Source of the DNA: Phenylobacterium montanum
GTDB lineage: Bacteria; Pseudomonadota; Alphaproteobacteria; Caulobacterales; Caulobacteraceae
NCBI RefSeq assembly: GCF_018135625.1
Contig: NZ_CP073078.1
Location: forward strand, 2,264,501-2,328,500
DNA length: 64,000 nt
Direction: 5' to 3'
Shown here: one piece after another, positions 17,458 to 26,163 of the stretch
Position numbering within the stretch: position 1 is the stretch's first letter
How the letters are laid out: each line of letters opens with the position of its first letter
Translations under genes and position numbers: made by a program
Notes under the pieces: generated by a model
What the model saw: the letters and a program-made list of their open reading frames with translations, nothing else
Told to the model about the DNA's origin: nothing
Databases searched by the model: none

Positions 17458-18279
17458 TCACCAGGGACTGGGCGCTCCGAACGGCAACTTCTCGCTGATC
17501 TCGTCTATGCAACGGATTTCGCCGTCCACGACCTTGAAGATCGCCATCATGTAATGGGTCATCGGCGGAAACCCGAGGGTGTTGGGACCAAAGTCGACCA
17601 ACACCAGGCTGGCCGCCACTCCCAACCCGACATCAAGCACCGGGAATCGTCGGCTTCGAGGCGACGGGCGGGCGGGCCGCGTCGCCGTGAGGCTGCTGGC
17701 GCACGTCAACACCGCCGCCTCGGGCGAGAGCAAAATGCTGAGATTGTTTGTGATTTTCTTGCCGTTGTCGAACCGCTCGCAGCGATAGGCGAACGGGGGA
17801 ATGCTGCCGTCGCTCTCCTGCAAACCGGTCCAATAGGAATCGGCGATTGCCCTCAACCTGTCACGGTCGACCGCACGGACCGGAGGCACCGGAGCGTCGT
17901 AAAGCACGTCGGGCCGGAAAAGCTGATCCACGTCGGCGAAATGGCCTTTGGTGACACTGCTGAGCAAGGTCTCCACTTCGCTGATACGACCGTCCTGGAC
18001 CTGGAGCCGCACCGCGTAGGGACGCGGGCCTTCGGTGCCCATCGCTACGCCCAGCATGACGACGCCGCCTTGATCCGAATCCATGAATATCTGCAAGGCC
18101 GGAAAGTCGATCACCTCGGGCAGGACGTCTGTCGGCACGGGCTTGGCGTTGAGCGAAGCCCGCGCCGCAGGGGCCAAGGGCGCATAGGTCGGATCGCGCC
18201 GCACCACGCTTTCGAGATAGCGGTCGGCGAGCCGGCGCAGGGCTGTGTCTTCTGCGCCGGCGAAGCCAGAGAGAATCAT
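17458..18279 (-). CDS. DUF8021-like (NTF2-fold) protein, paralogue 2
   Basis: 273 residues; ATG 18279 has CGAGGCG upstream. It shares with the protein at 277-1116 the blocks KGHFADVDQLF, PVPPVRAVDRDRLR, a YRCERFDNGKK segment and the FKVVDGEIRCIDEISEKLPFG ending. No transmembrane or signal sequence. It is the gene after the second carotenoid-oxygenase-type enzyme on the same strand, with a 77-bp gap. Paralogue 1 sits in the monooxygenase operon next to the first oxygenase, so the pairing of this family with oxidative enzymes recurs in the window. Function unknown. Confidence 0.7.
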   Translation of the reverse strand: MILSGFAGAEDTALRRLADRYLESVVRRDPTYAPLAPAARASLNAKPVPTDVLPEVIDFPALQIFMDSDQGGVVMLGVAMGTEGPRPYAVRLQVQDGRISEVETLLSSVTKGHFADVDQLFRPDVLYDAPVPPVRAVDRDRLRAIADSYWTGLQESDGSIPPFAYRCERFDNGKKITNNLSILLSPEAAVLTCASSLTATRPARPSPRSRRFPVLDVGLGVAASLVLVDFGPNTLGFPPMTHYMMAIFKVVDGEIRCIDEISEKLPFGAPSPW

Positions 18280-18356
18280 CGCATTCGCCTCGAGACGTAG
18301 GGGTGAAGTGGGAAACGACGAGCCGATCCGAACCTTGCGCTCTATGCCACGAGACG

Positions 18357-19841
18357 TCAGTCCGGCAGACGCGAACCGGGGATCCAGGCGGCATGGATTC
18401 CGCTCCGCAAGGTGACAGGCACGCGGATGCGGGCCAAAGGTCCTTTGGCCAGGTCCATGGAGTCGAGCACCACGATTTCGCTCGTGCGCGTCGGCACGCG
18501 GTTCACGATGCAGACGAGATAACCCTCGCCTTCAGGCGCGTCCTCGGACCGCGGCAGGAACACCGGATCCTGCAAGGTGCACTCCGGGCCGGCAAACCAT
18601 TCCTCCGATTCCCCCGACTTCACGTCGTATCGATGCAGGGTGTTGAACATCACCGGCATGGGCCGTCCTTGTTCGTCCGTGGCCAGGCGGGTGCGATCCA
18701 GCCCCGGCATCCAGACAAAGCGGTGCTCGCGCATCGCATAGCGTTCATCGATGTGGGGACCTTCGCCAAAATGGCCGTCTGCGAGAACCGTCCGGCTGGA
18801 CTGATCCAGACGAAGTTCATCCGAATTGTAGTCGATCACGTAGCGGACCAACTTCATCCGCACGGCGCCCGGCTCGGTCGCACGACCGTCCTTATCCGGG
18901 AACATCGGGCCAAAGGCGTTGCCGTCCCCTTCGACGAAATCGAAGCAGATCTTTCCACCCTGCTCAAAGGCGTTGATAGTATGCCCGGTGAAGCTTGGCT
19001 GCGCGCGGAACCACTTGGTTTCACCAGCTGAGCCGTAGCGCGGCATGACGCCGAAGATCTGATCCATCTCCGGCTCAAATTGAAAATGCTCGCCGCCCCG
19101 CTTCAGGCGTTCGACGTCGCTCGAGTAGGGCATGATCGGAAAGATCGTATAGTTTTGCGTCGCCGCGCAGTCGTGGATCATTGCCGCGCAGGGCGCCTCC
19201 ATCCACGCCCTGTGAACCACGCGGCCTTCGCGATCGACCACGTAGTAGGCCAGGTCGCGGGTGCACTCGCCGTTGGCCGCGTAGCCGAAGCCGATCATCT
19301 CTCCAGATACCGGATCAAACTTCGGATGAGCCGTCCAGGTTTTGCTGTCGATGGCGCCACCCGCGCGCCAGGGTCCCCTGGTGTCGAGCGTCACCGGATC
19401 GAGCGCGTAGGCGGGCCCATCCTCTTTTGAGGCGAGCAGCATTCCCGCGTGGAGATACACCGCCGTGTTGGCGGTGGTGCGGTCCCGGCCCGCCACGCTC
19501 GGATCGTCGCGAAACGGATTGCGATAATGCGGAAACAGCGACCGGCGAGCTGCTCGCTCCAGCAGGAAGCGTTCAGTGCGCACGTAACGCGATCGGAAAT
19601 CGACGTGTCCGTCTCGGAAACGCAGCGCGCGGACCATGCCGTCGCCGTGGGCGCTCGCGTCCATGGGCGAAACATAGGTGTCCTCAGGGGGGAACTGCTG
19701 ATCCGGCACGGCCTGCACGAAGAGCCCGTCGATCGACTTCGGGATTTCACCTTCAACGACTTCCAGGTCAAAAACCTCCCCCTCGAAACGGGACGGAGTG
19801 TCGATACCGCGGCTCATAATCGGCGGGAACAACTTGGTCAT
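18357..19841 (-). CDS. Carotenoid-cleavage/lignostilbene-type dioxygenase (RPE65 family), paralogue 2
   Basis: 494 residues. The four Fe(II) histidines are in place: His172 (TAHPKFD), His223 (MIHDCAA), His287 (FTGHTIN) and His483 (SGIHAAW). It shares with the enzyme at 6398 the overall layout and segments such as YRNPF-DD-SVAG-, but the two are clearly diverged, so different substrates or cleavage positions are likely. It is divergent from regulator C (starting 20029), with a 187-bp gap that should carry both promoters. The product would be aldehydes or ketones for the SDR and aldehyde-dehydrogenase genes of the island. Confidence 0.88.
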   Translation of the reverse strand: MTKLFPPIMSRGIDTPSRFEGEVFDLEVVEGEIPKSIDGLFVQAVPDQQFPPEDTYVSPMDASAHGDGMVRALRFRDGHVDFRSRYVRTERFLLERAARRSLFPHYRNPFRDDPSVAGRDRTTANTAVYLHAGMLLASKEDGPAYALDPVTLDTRGPWRAGGAIDSKTWTAHPKFDPVSGEMIGFGYAANGECTRDLAYYVVDREGRVVHRAWMEAPCAAMIHDCAATQNYTIFPIMPYSSDVERLKRGGEHFQFEPEMDQIFGVMPRYGSAGETKWFRAQPSFTGHTINAFEQGGKICFDFVEGDGNAFGPMFPDKDGRATEPGAVRMKLVRYVIDYNSDELRLDQSSRTVLADGHFGEGPHIDERYAMREHRFVWMPGLDRTRLATDEQGRPMPVMFNTLHRYDVKSGESEEWFAGPECTLQDPVFLPRSEDAPEGEGYLVCIVNRVPTRTSEIVVLDSMDLAKGPLARIRVPVTLRSGIHAAWIPGSRLPD

Positions 19842-20028
19842 GGGATAACCTCGGTCTGAACCCGGTGGACCATAACGGCCCGATCGAAGGAAACTATGTT
19901 GTTATTTTCATCGAGACGCAGGGCCGCGCTATCGGCGAGGCGTTGCCAAATCAGGTCATGCCCCCGACAATGCGGGCTGCAAGCTTCGCCGCGAATTCTT
20001 GACCGCGCCGCGAGAACAGGAGCTGTTC

Positions 20029-21051
20029 GTGTCCGCCCTTTCCGCAAGGTCACCTGCCAGACATGTCGCGACGACCGGCCACCGCGCTTCTGCGCCTCAC
20101 CCGATCGCCGACGCCGGTTCAAAGGCCGCAAGCGCCGTCGCGATCGCGCGCCAACTCGAACAACGCTTCATCCTCGACGGCTGGTCGAAGGGACGCTGCT
20201 ATGGTCGTGAAGACGAGCTGGCGGCGCAGTTCGGGGTAAGCCGCAATCGCGTGCGTGAAGCTGCTCGCATTCTGGAGCTTCGCGGCACCGCGCGTATGCG
20301 CAGGGGGCGGATGGGCGGCCTGCAGACCTCGACCCCGCCTGCGGATCTCGTACGGGACATGGTCTGGGGCTATTGCAGGTTCGCCCGGCTCCCGGCCCGG
20401 CCATTGGCCGCCGCGGGGCGCCTGGAGCCGACCCTGCCCCCCAAGCTCGGGGCGAACCGCATTCTCGCTTTTTACGGGTATTGTCTCGAGGTGCTGGATC
20501 GACCCGGAGCGCTCGAACTCAGTTCCTCCACTCCGCCTGCCTTGGGTTCGACGCGAGTCGGCCAGATCGTGCATGATCTGATGCTTCGCCGGCAGGCTGG
20601 CGGGTGGCTCGCGGGACAGGTGCTGGCCAGCGAAGCCGGGCTTTGCGAGCAATATCAGGTAGATCGAGGCGTGATGCGTCAGGCGCTCCGCGTGCTCGAA
20701 GCCGCCGGCGTAGCCGTGAGCATTCCAGGTCGCGGACATGGCCTCATGGCGCTAGCAGCGACGCCAGACAGCCTCTGTCAACTCATCTGCTGCCATTTCA
20801 GCGCCATGCAGGTCTCCCTCCAGGAAATCCAGGAGGCCGTCGAGTGGCTGAACGAAGAGGCAGCCTCCCAAGCGGACCGTGGTTCTCGGACCGAGCCGGT
20901 CCCCCAGGATCATTACCACGCTGCGCCCCATCCCGCGCTGGGATTGCTCCGGCGCAGCCTGGGCGCGCTGGCTGCATGGAACATGCAGAAGAGCAGCCTC
21001 GCTCCCCGAGAGATGCAGGCGTACGCGGAACCTATGGGCCTATGGGCCTAG
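20029..21051 (+). CDS. Double winged-helix FadR/GntR-like regulator, copy C (short)
   Basis: 340 residues from GTG 20029, chosen because CAGGAG lies six bases upstream; a TTG at 19999 is less likely. First winged helix near residues 38-100 (EDELAAQFGVSRNRVREAAR, wing RRGRMGGL), second near 180-240 (SEAGLCEQYQVDRGVMRQAL, wing IPGRGHGL). Its C-terminal part is about 60-80 residues shorter than in copies A, B and D and ends in a near-repeat (CCTATGGG twice before TAG), so the effector domain may be cut back. It is divergent from carotenoid-oxygenase paralogue 2, its most likely target. Confidence 0.75.
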   Translation: MSALSARSPARHVATTGHRASAPHPIADAGSKAASAVAIARQLEQRFILDGWSKGRCYGREDELAAQFGVSRNRVREAARILELRGTARMRRGRMGGLQTSTPPADLVRDMVWGYCRFARLPARPLAAAGRLEPTLPPKLGANRILAFYGYCLEVLDRPGALELSSSTPPALGSTRVGQIVHDLMLRRQAGGWLAGQVLASEAGLCEQYQVDRGVMRQALRVLEAAGVAVSIPGRGHGLMALAATPDSLCQLICCHFSAMQVSLQEIQEAVEWLNEEAASQADRGSRTEPVPQDHYHAAPHPALGLLRRSLGALAAWNMQKSSLAPREMQAYAEPMGLWA

Positions 21052-21092
21052 AATGGCAGTGTAGCGTTCGCCCGCGAACGCCAAAATGCGCC

Positions 21093-22586
21093 TCAGCCAA
21101 TCTCGCGCAATTGGTTGAACTCGCTTTGCGAGCGGAGGGATGCGCGAAGCGCGAGCAGCTTATCGTACTGACGCTCCATAGCCCTGGCGGAATCGCGGGA
21201 ACGGATCGCGTCATAGACCTTAGCCGTATGATCGGCATAGAGCGCGGCGATCGGCGGGGGCGCGATGACTTCCCCGACCAAATTCCACGACAGATAAGCC
21301 TTGGCGCCATCGAGGAAAGCGCTGAGAAACGCGCTCTTCGCTGCGCCGTGCTGAAACCGTTCGAACCTCTGCAAGGCTCCGATCGGAACGCTCGTGCGCA
21401 GAGCGGCCAGGTCCATCAACAGGGCGTTGACGAGCTGCACCTCATCCGAGCCGATACGTCTCGCGGCCATGCCGGCGATCTCCATTTCGAGCGCCTCGAC
21501 GAGCCGCTCGACCTCCCCGACGGCGATGGCCCGGCTCGCAATGAAGCTGCACAGCTGGCGACTGAGCGGAGCGGTGCTCGGACGTCGGCTGACCAAGCCC
21601 CTGCCGCGGCCCGCCCGAGCGTCGGCGATTTCCGAGGCCTCCATTATGCGGATGGCTTGGCGGACAACGCTCTTGTCCACCCCAAAGCGGTCGCAGAGGT
21701 CGAATTCGTTGCCCAACAAGATGCCCTGCGCCCAGGACTCCGCATCCTTTCCTCGCATCAACTCGCGAACAACGGCGGCGGCGAGCCTTTGCTCATTGGC
21801 CAAGCCGCTGATGCCAAAGGGACGCTGCCTACGGTCCAGGCAGGCCATGCCGACCTGGTGCAGCAGCACACGAAGCCTGCTGGGGGCCGTCGAGGGCTTC
21901 CGACCGGCTTCTTGAGCGAGCTTGGCGGTGACCCCTTGCAAGTCGCGGGACGTCGCACGCGAACCGAACGGCTCGGTAAGAAACGGCGTCAGACAATCGA
22001 CGAGAATTCCCAGCAGCTTTGAGCCGCTCTTCTCGATCAATTCTGAGCACATGGCTCGAGGATCGAAGATGTCCTTTTCAGCATGGCGCGCAAGCAGCGA
22101 CTGCAAGGGCTTGCATCCACCCCGCAGGAAGAGCAGCCGTCCCGCCGTCAGGTGTAACGTCACCCAGGCGCGAACAATCGCGCCTGGAGCAACGGCTGTC
22201 AGACTGGCGTAGTCCAGCAAGGCTTGATGCAGATGGTGGACCGATGGCCGGAGGATTTCCAGGCCGCCTTGCGGACCGCGCTTCATGCGCGCACAGCCGC
22301 GCCCCTCCAGAATTCGCACCGCCTCGCGCATGACATCACGGCCGACCCGGCACTGACTGGTGAGTTCCGGCTCCGAGCCGAAGATGCGCCCGACGGGCCA
22401 GCCCGCCAGGATGAAGCGTTCCTCCAGGTGGCGGGCCAGCAGCAGCGGAAGCTTCGAACGAGCGTCGTCATTTCCGACCACACTGGCGCAAAGATCGGAA
22501 ATCTCGCTGCTGTCGGGGCCGTCCATAGGCGCGTACGAATCCCGAACGAGGAAGCGAGTGTGAAAATTGATGATGCTGGCGCTCAT
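21093..22586 (-). CDS. Double winged-helix FadR/GntR-like regulator, copy D
   Basis: 497 residues, the longest of the four. First winged helix near residues 55-115 (SEPELTSQCRVGRDVMREAV, wing KRGPQGGL), second near 295-355 (NEFDLCDRFGVDKSVVRQAI, wing RAGRGRGL). The linker between them is about 180 residues and the C-terminal helical region about 140. ATG 22586 lacks a strong ribosome site; ATG 22526 is possible. It converges with copy C, tail to tail, with 41 bp between stops. It lies just downstream of the flavoprotein gene at 22787, on the same strand, and may be co-transcribed with it. Confidence 0.78.
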   Translation of the reverse strand: MSASIINFHTRFLVRDSYAPMDGPDSSEISDLCASVVGNDDARSKLPLLLARHLEERFILAGWPVGRIFGSEPELTSQCRVGRDVMREAVRILEGRGCARMKRGPQGGLEILRPSVHHLHQALLDYASLTAVAPGAIVRAWVTLHLTAGRLLFLRGGCKPLQSLLARHAEKDIFDPRAMCSELIEKSGSKLLGILVDCLTPFLTEPFGSRATSRDLQGVTAKLAQEAGRKPSTAPSRLRVLLHQVGMACLDRRQRPFGISGLANEQRLAAAVVRELMRGKDAESWAQGILLGNEFDLCDRFGVDKSVVRQAIRIMEASEIADARAGRGRGLVSRRPSTAPLSRQLCSFIASRAIAVGEVERLVEALEMEIAGMAARRIGSDEVQLVNALLMDLAALRTSVPIGALQRFERFQHGAAKSAFLSAFLDGAKAYLSWNLVGEVIAPPPIAALYADHTAKVYDAIRSRDSARAMERQYDKLLALRASLRSQSEFNQLREIG

Positions 22587-22786
22587 CCACTATCGCCGAT
22601 GAGCAGATTCAAGCTGATGAGCTTGCAAGGGCGACAGCGTCACGGACAGATCATCACTCACGCTAGCCTTTCCTCCTCCCCCCGATTTTTTATCTATTAC
22701 CGACCCCGGGGTGGCAGGAGGCTAAAACACTGCGATCCGCTGGTGAAGTCCTTGCGATCGCCTAGGGCGATTGGGCGCACTCGCCG

Positions 22787-24079
22787 CTAGGCGAGCTTCG
22801 CCTCCTTTTCCGCCTTGGCCACACCCGGAACGGCCGCAGCGAAACTTGCGAAAGGCGCATGCCCCAGCAACTGACGCCCGCTGATTTCCGCGGCCGGATC
22901 CAATCGGGTCGAACCGTGGGTGAGGGCCACTCGGGCGTCCCGCACAAACCGCTGAATGGGATTGCTCAGACTGACGGTCGATGAGCCGAGCGCAATCTGC
23001 ATCATGTCGAGGGCGGCGCCGCAGACGTTCCCTGCATGGACGAAATCCATCATGATTTCGGCTTCCTCTGCTGGGGAAAAGGCCTCGCCCCCGTTGGCTT
23101 TGCGGTCGATATAGGCTGCGCGTTCGAAGATCAGAGCCTGAGCCGCGTTGATCATTGCCTTGACCTTGCCGGCCACGACTTGCACCGACGGCGCATCGGC
23201 GACCTTCTCGTAAGGCAAGTTGAACGGCTTGCGCGCCCGGGCCTGCTCCACAAAGCAATCGAAGGCGCCCCGAGCCATGCCCACGGTGATGGCCATCGTT
23301 TCCATGGCGACGATCAACATCAGACCGAGGGCATCGAGCTTGTAACCCTGGCCGCCGAAGCGCTGACGCAGGCCATCGAGACGCTGCGGCAATTCGGCGA
23401 GAGGAACGACACGCGATGCCGGCACGAACACGTCCTCATCGACGGCGACACTATTGCTGGAGGAACCGGACATGCCCATGACCTGCCAGTCGTCGATAAT
23501 CCGGTACTGCCCCTTCTCCAGAAGAACCATCAGCCGGGTTGGGACACCAGGCGTCTCCTCGACCTCAACGCCGACGACCATGAACGCGGCGTGTTTGCAT
23601 CCGCTGCCGAAAGCCCACTTGCCGCCCGCCTCAATGATATAGCCGCCGTCGATTGGGCGGCCCTTCTGGATCCGGTCAGAGAACAGCGATGCGCTGGCCA
23701 CGACGGGTCCGGGCCATTGCGAGGCGCGGCCATAGACGGCGGCAACGGTCTCGTCGGGGAACGTTAGCATCACCCGCGCGAATCCGGAGGCGATCATCAC
23801 GATCCAAGCTGCAGAGCCATCGCCCTGCGCGACGTTGGCGACAATCTCTGCCAGGTCCCTTGCTCCCAAGGCGTAGCCGCCATGCTCGAGGGGCGCCGAA
23901 ACCTGGAACACGCCCGTCTCGTGCATCGCCGCAAGGGTCGCTGGCGGCAGGCACCCAATGCGCTCGCCTTCGGACGCATGCTGGCGGATCAGCGGGATCA
24001 GGTCGCGCATACGGTCCCTGATGAGTCGGCCTTCAGGACTTGAATGGACGGATTCGTGCATCGGGGAAGCTGAGGCCAT
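22787..24079 (-). CDS. Acyl-CoA-dehydrogenase-fold flavoprotein, probably monooxygenase
   Basis: 430 residues with the ACAD fold: EHGGYALGARDLAEIVANVA in the N-terminal domain, the barrel segment GGKWAFGSGCKHA, and a C-terminal bundle ending with a HGSTRLDPAAEISGRQLLG segment. As in the paralogue at 1113, the GxWxFxSGC barrel motif resembles flavin-dependent hydroxylases such as the HsaA/DszC group. The sequence is only distantly related to 1113-2369. Upstream are the frameshifted receiver gene and a 230-bp gap without a gene; downstream, on the same strand, is regulator D. A reductase partner is not obvious in the window. Confidence 0.78.
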   Translation of the reverse strand: MASASPMHESVHSSPEGRLIRDRMRDLIPLIRQHASEGERIGCLPPATLAAMHETGVFQVSAPLEHGGYALGARDLAEIVANVAQGDGSAAWIVMIASGFARVMLTFPDETVAAVYGRASQWPGPVVASASLFSDRIQKGRPIDGGYIIEAGGKWAFGSGCKHAAFMVVGVEVEETPGVPTRLMVLLEKGQYRIIDDWQVMGMSGSSSNSVAVDEDVFVPASRVVPLAELPQRLDGLRQRFGGQGYKLDALGLMLIVAMETMAITVGMARGAFDCFVEQARARKPFNLPYEKVADAPSVQVVAGKVKAMINAAQALIFERAAYIDRKANGGEAFSPAEEAEIMMDFVHAGNVCGAALDMMQIALGSSTVSLSNPIQRFVRDARVALTHGSTRLDPAAEISGRQLLGHAPFASFAAAVPGVAKAEKEAKLA

Positions 24080-24311
24080 AGACTTTATCCCATTCAGGTT
24101 TCTTTAGAGACTGGCCAGGCGCGCCGCGCCCAACGTTCGGTGCGCGCCCTGCCGGGAGAGGCGGGGCACGATGTAGCTGCAGCCGCCGCAGCCTGGGTCG
24201 CCCAGGGGGCCAATAGCTGAGCGCATCGCAAAGTGAGAGGCAAGGCAACGACATTGCTTCAGCGCCCCCCCTGATCTCGGGGCGAAACCCCCGCGTTGCT
24301 TGTCTAGCGAA

Positions 24312-24736
24312 CTATCCGAAGCGCCCGGACCGCTCACGCTCCAAGACGTGAGGGAAATTCATATGCAGGGCGTTCAACTGTTCCCAAGCAAGATCCACGA
24401 GCCAGCTTGAAAGGAACGGCTCCCCAAGGAGGGGTATGTCCGGTGGGAGATTCGGCCTTTCAACGCATCCGGACATGACGATTACCTCCATGTGCCATGA
24501 TGGGCTCGCACAGACATCGCCAGGTCCATTCCGTTGAGTTCCCCTGGCATGTTCACGTCGGTGCAGACGAGTTTAATACCAGGGTTATCCTTCAGCGCGG
24601 CTAGCCCAGCAGCGGTGCCAAACGCCTCAACCACCCGGAAACCCGCCTTCTCGAGCGATTCGACCGCGTGGCTTCTGACCAAGAAGTCGTCGTCAACAAC
24701 AAGAATATGATGAGACGGCATAGACTGACTCTGCAA
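24312..24736 (-). pseudogene. Single-domain response-regulator receiver, frameshifted
   Basis: From ATG 24736 the frame begins a receiver domain (HILVVDDDFLVRSHAVESL, then VCTDVNMPGELNGMDLAMSV with the phospho-acceptor Asp in TDVNMPG) and stops at a TAA at 24482 after 84 codons. In the -1 frame, from ATG 24491 on, the remaining part of a receiver is present: MEVIVMSGCVERPNLPPDIP, then LLGEPFLSSWLVDLAWEQL, ending at a TAG at 24312. VIVMSG and GEPF match the beta-4 and beta-5 signatures, although a Lys normally precedes the PF. One lost base near 24493 explains the break. The full protein would be about 141 residues, a CheY-like stand-alone receiver. Confidence 0.8.
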
Positions 24737-24829
24737 TCTCGTGCTCCTCCCTGCCCGACTGCGATACGGTTTGAACGGACGCCATCCTAGTGTGGACAGA
24801 CGCGGCCCGAAAACCAGACGGCGCTTTCA

Positions 24830-26128
24830 CTATTTATGTGCGTTCCCGGCAGGGGTTGGCCGTGGTCTCAGCGCGTCTGGGCGGGCGCTCTGCGCGAACC
24901 GGTATCTCGGCAGCGCCAAGCCGATCAGCACCGCTGCGGCGGTCGCGACGACCAAGCTGGGCAGGGCTGGCCGATAGGACCCGAAGGCATCGCGGGCCAC
25001 CCCGAGCACAACCGGTCCCAGCCCCATCGCCAAAGTGCAGAGGCCGAGGATGAGGCCGAATATCTGGCCCGAATGCCCAAGACCGAAATAGCGGGTGGTC
25101 AGAAAGGGGGTCAGCCCCGTTATTGCGCTGAACCCCACGCCCAGGAGTACGAGCGCGGGGATGATCATGTCAGGCGGTCCGAACAACGCGAGGCAGAAAC
25201 CAGCCACTGGGAGCAGAAGAAAGACAGACAGTAATCGCGGGTCGGCAACCCGATCAGCGAGTGCGCCCGCAAGCAATGGTCCGGTTGCTCCGGCCAATGA
25301 AAAGGCGGACAGGGCCATCGTCGCCACGCCCTCGCCGAGGCCGCGCTCGGCGCACCAAGCGACGAAATGCCCTACGAAGCTGTTGATGGCGCCGCAGACG
25401 AGCACGGCGAAGCCGACCACGATCCAGAACTCCCGCGACCTTAGGGCCTGGCCACTTGTGTAGCCGCCTTCGACGGAAGGCCCGAGGGCCGCAGTGGCCG
25501 CGCCTGCCGCCTTCGATCGCCCAGGCAGCAATACCGCCAGCGATACGGCCAGCGGCGCCACAAGCAGAACGATCGTGCCCCCTAATACCCCATAGGCCTT
25601 GCGCCATTCCATCACGCCGAGCAGCCAGTGCGCGGCGGTCACCGCCGCCGCGGTGCCAATCGCGGGCCCGATGCTCATGACGAAGCCCAAGGCCACGCCC
25701 CGAGCTCGTTGGACGTGTTCTGAGACAAGCTTGGTCAAAGCGACCGGACCGCAGGCGCTGCTGGCGACGCCAAGAACCATGCTGATAAGGTAAAGCTGAA
25801 CAATGCTGTGGGTCAGAAAGGACATCGAAAACAATGCGGCCCCCCAACACGCCATACCCCATACCAGCACGGTGCGGACACCGACCTTGTCGATGAGGGC
25901 TCCGATCGCCGGGCCGGCCAGAGCGCCCGACAAGCCGCATACGACGAGGGCTTGAGGAAAGGTTGCCGCACCCCAGCCAAGCTCTTGCGACACCGGGCGC
26001 AGGAACAGCGGGAAGGTGCCAATGAAGAAGGCGGCTACGCCAAACGCCATGCACAGCCCACTCACCGCCACGAGGGCCAGGGTTTTGGCCGAGGAGGGCT
26101 GCGCAGCCACATCATGCAATTTACTCAT
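24830..26128 (-). CDS. MFS transporter, OFA/monocarboxylate-porter-like
   Basis: 432 residues from ATG 26128, with GAGAGG just upstream; in-frame sequence further upstream is Arg-rich and non-coding in style. Twelve hydrophobic segments. FFIGTFPLFLRPVSQELGWG and GALIDKVGVRTVLVWGM match the carrier at 10074 closely, so the two are paralogues. The C-terminus carries a basic RPDALRPRPTPAGNAHK tail. The SDR gene lies 36 bp upstream on the same strand and the SnoaL-like gene before that, repeating the SnoaL-plus-carrier pairing seen near 11 kb. Export or import of a carboxylate is likely. Confidence 0.82.
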   Translation of the reverse strand: MSKLHDVAAQPSSAKTLALVAVSGLCMAFGVAAFFIGTFPLFLRPVSQELGWGAATFPQALVVCGLSGALAGPAIGALIDKVGVRTVLVWGMACWGAALFSMSFLTHSIVQLYLISMVLGVASSACGPVALTKLVSEHVQRARGVALGFVMSIGPAIGTAAAVTAAHWLLGVMEWRKAYGVLGGTIVLLVAPLAVSLAVLLPGRSKAAGAATAALGPSVEGGYTSGQALRSREFWIVVGFAVLVCGAINSFVGHFVAWCAERGLGEGVATMALSAFSLAGATGPLLAGALADRVADPRLLSVFLLLPVAGFCLALFGPPDMIIPALVLLGVGFSAITGLTPFLTTRYFGLGHSGQIFGLILGLCTLAMGLGPVVLGVARDAFGSYRPALPSLVVATAAAVLIGLALPRYRFAQSARPDALRPRPTPAGNAHK

Positions 26129-26163
26129 AAGGGCCTCTCGATCGTGAGTCCCGGCCGAGGTTG

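Noticed and set aside
24482-24500. Programmed frameshift to make the full receiver protein
   Set aside because: No slippery heptamer or downstream structure is visible at the join; a simple one-base loss or a sequencing error is the plainer explanation.
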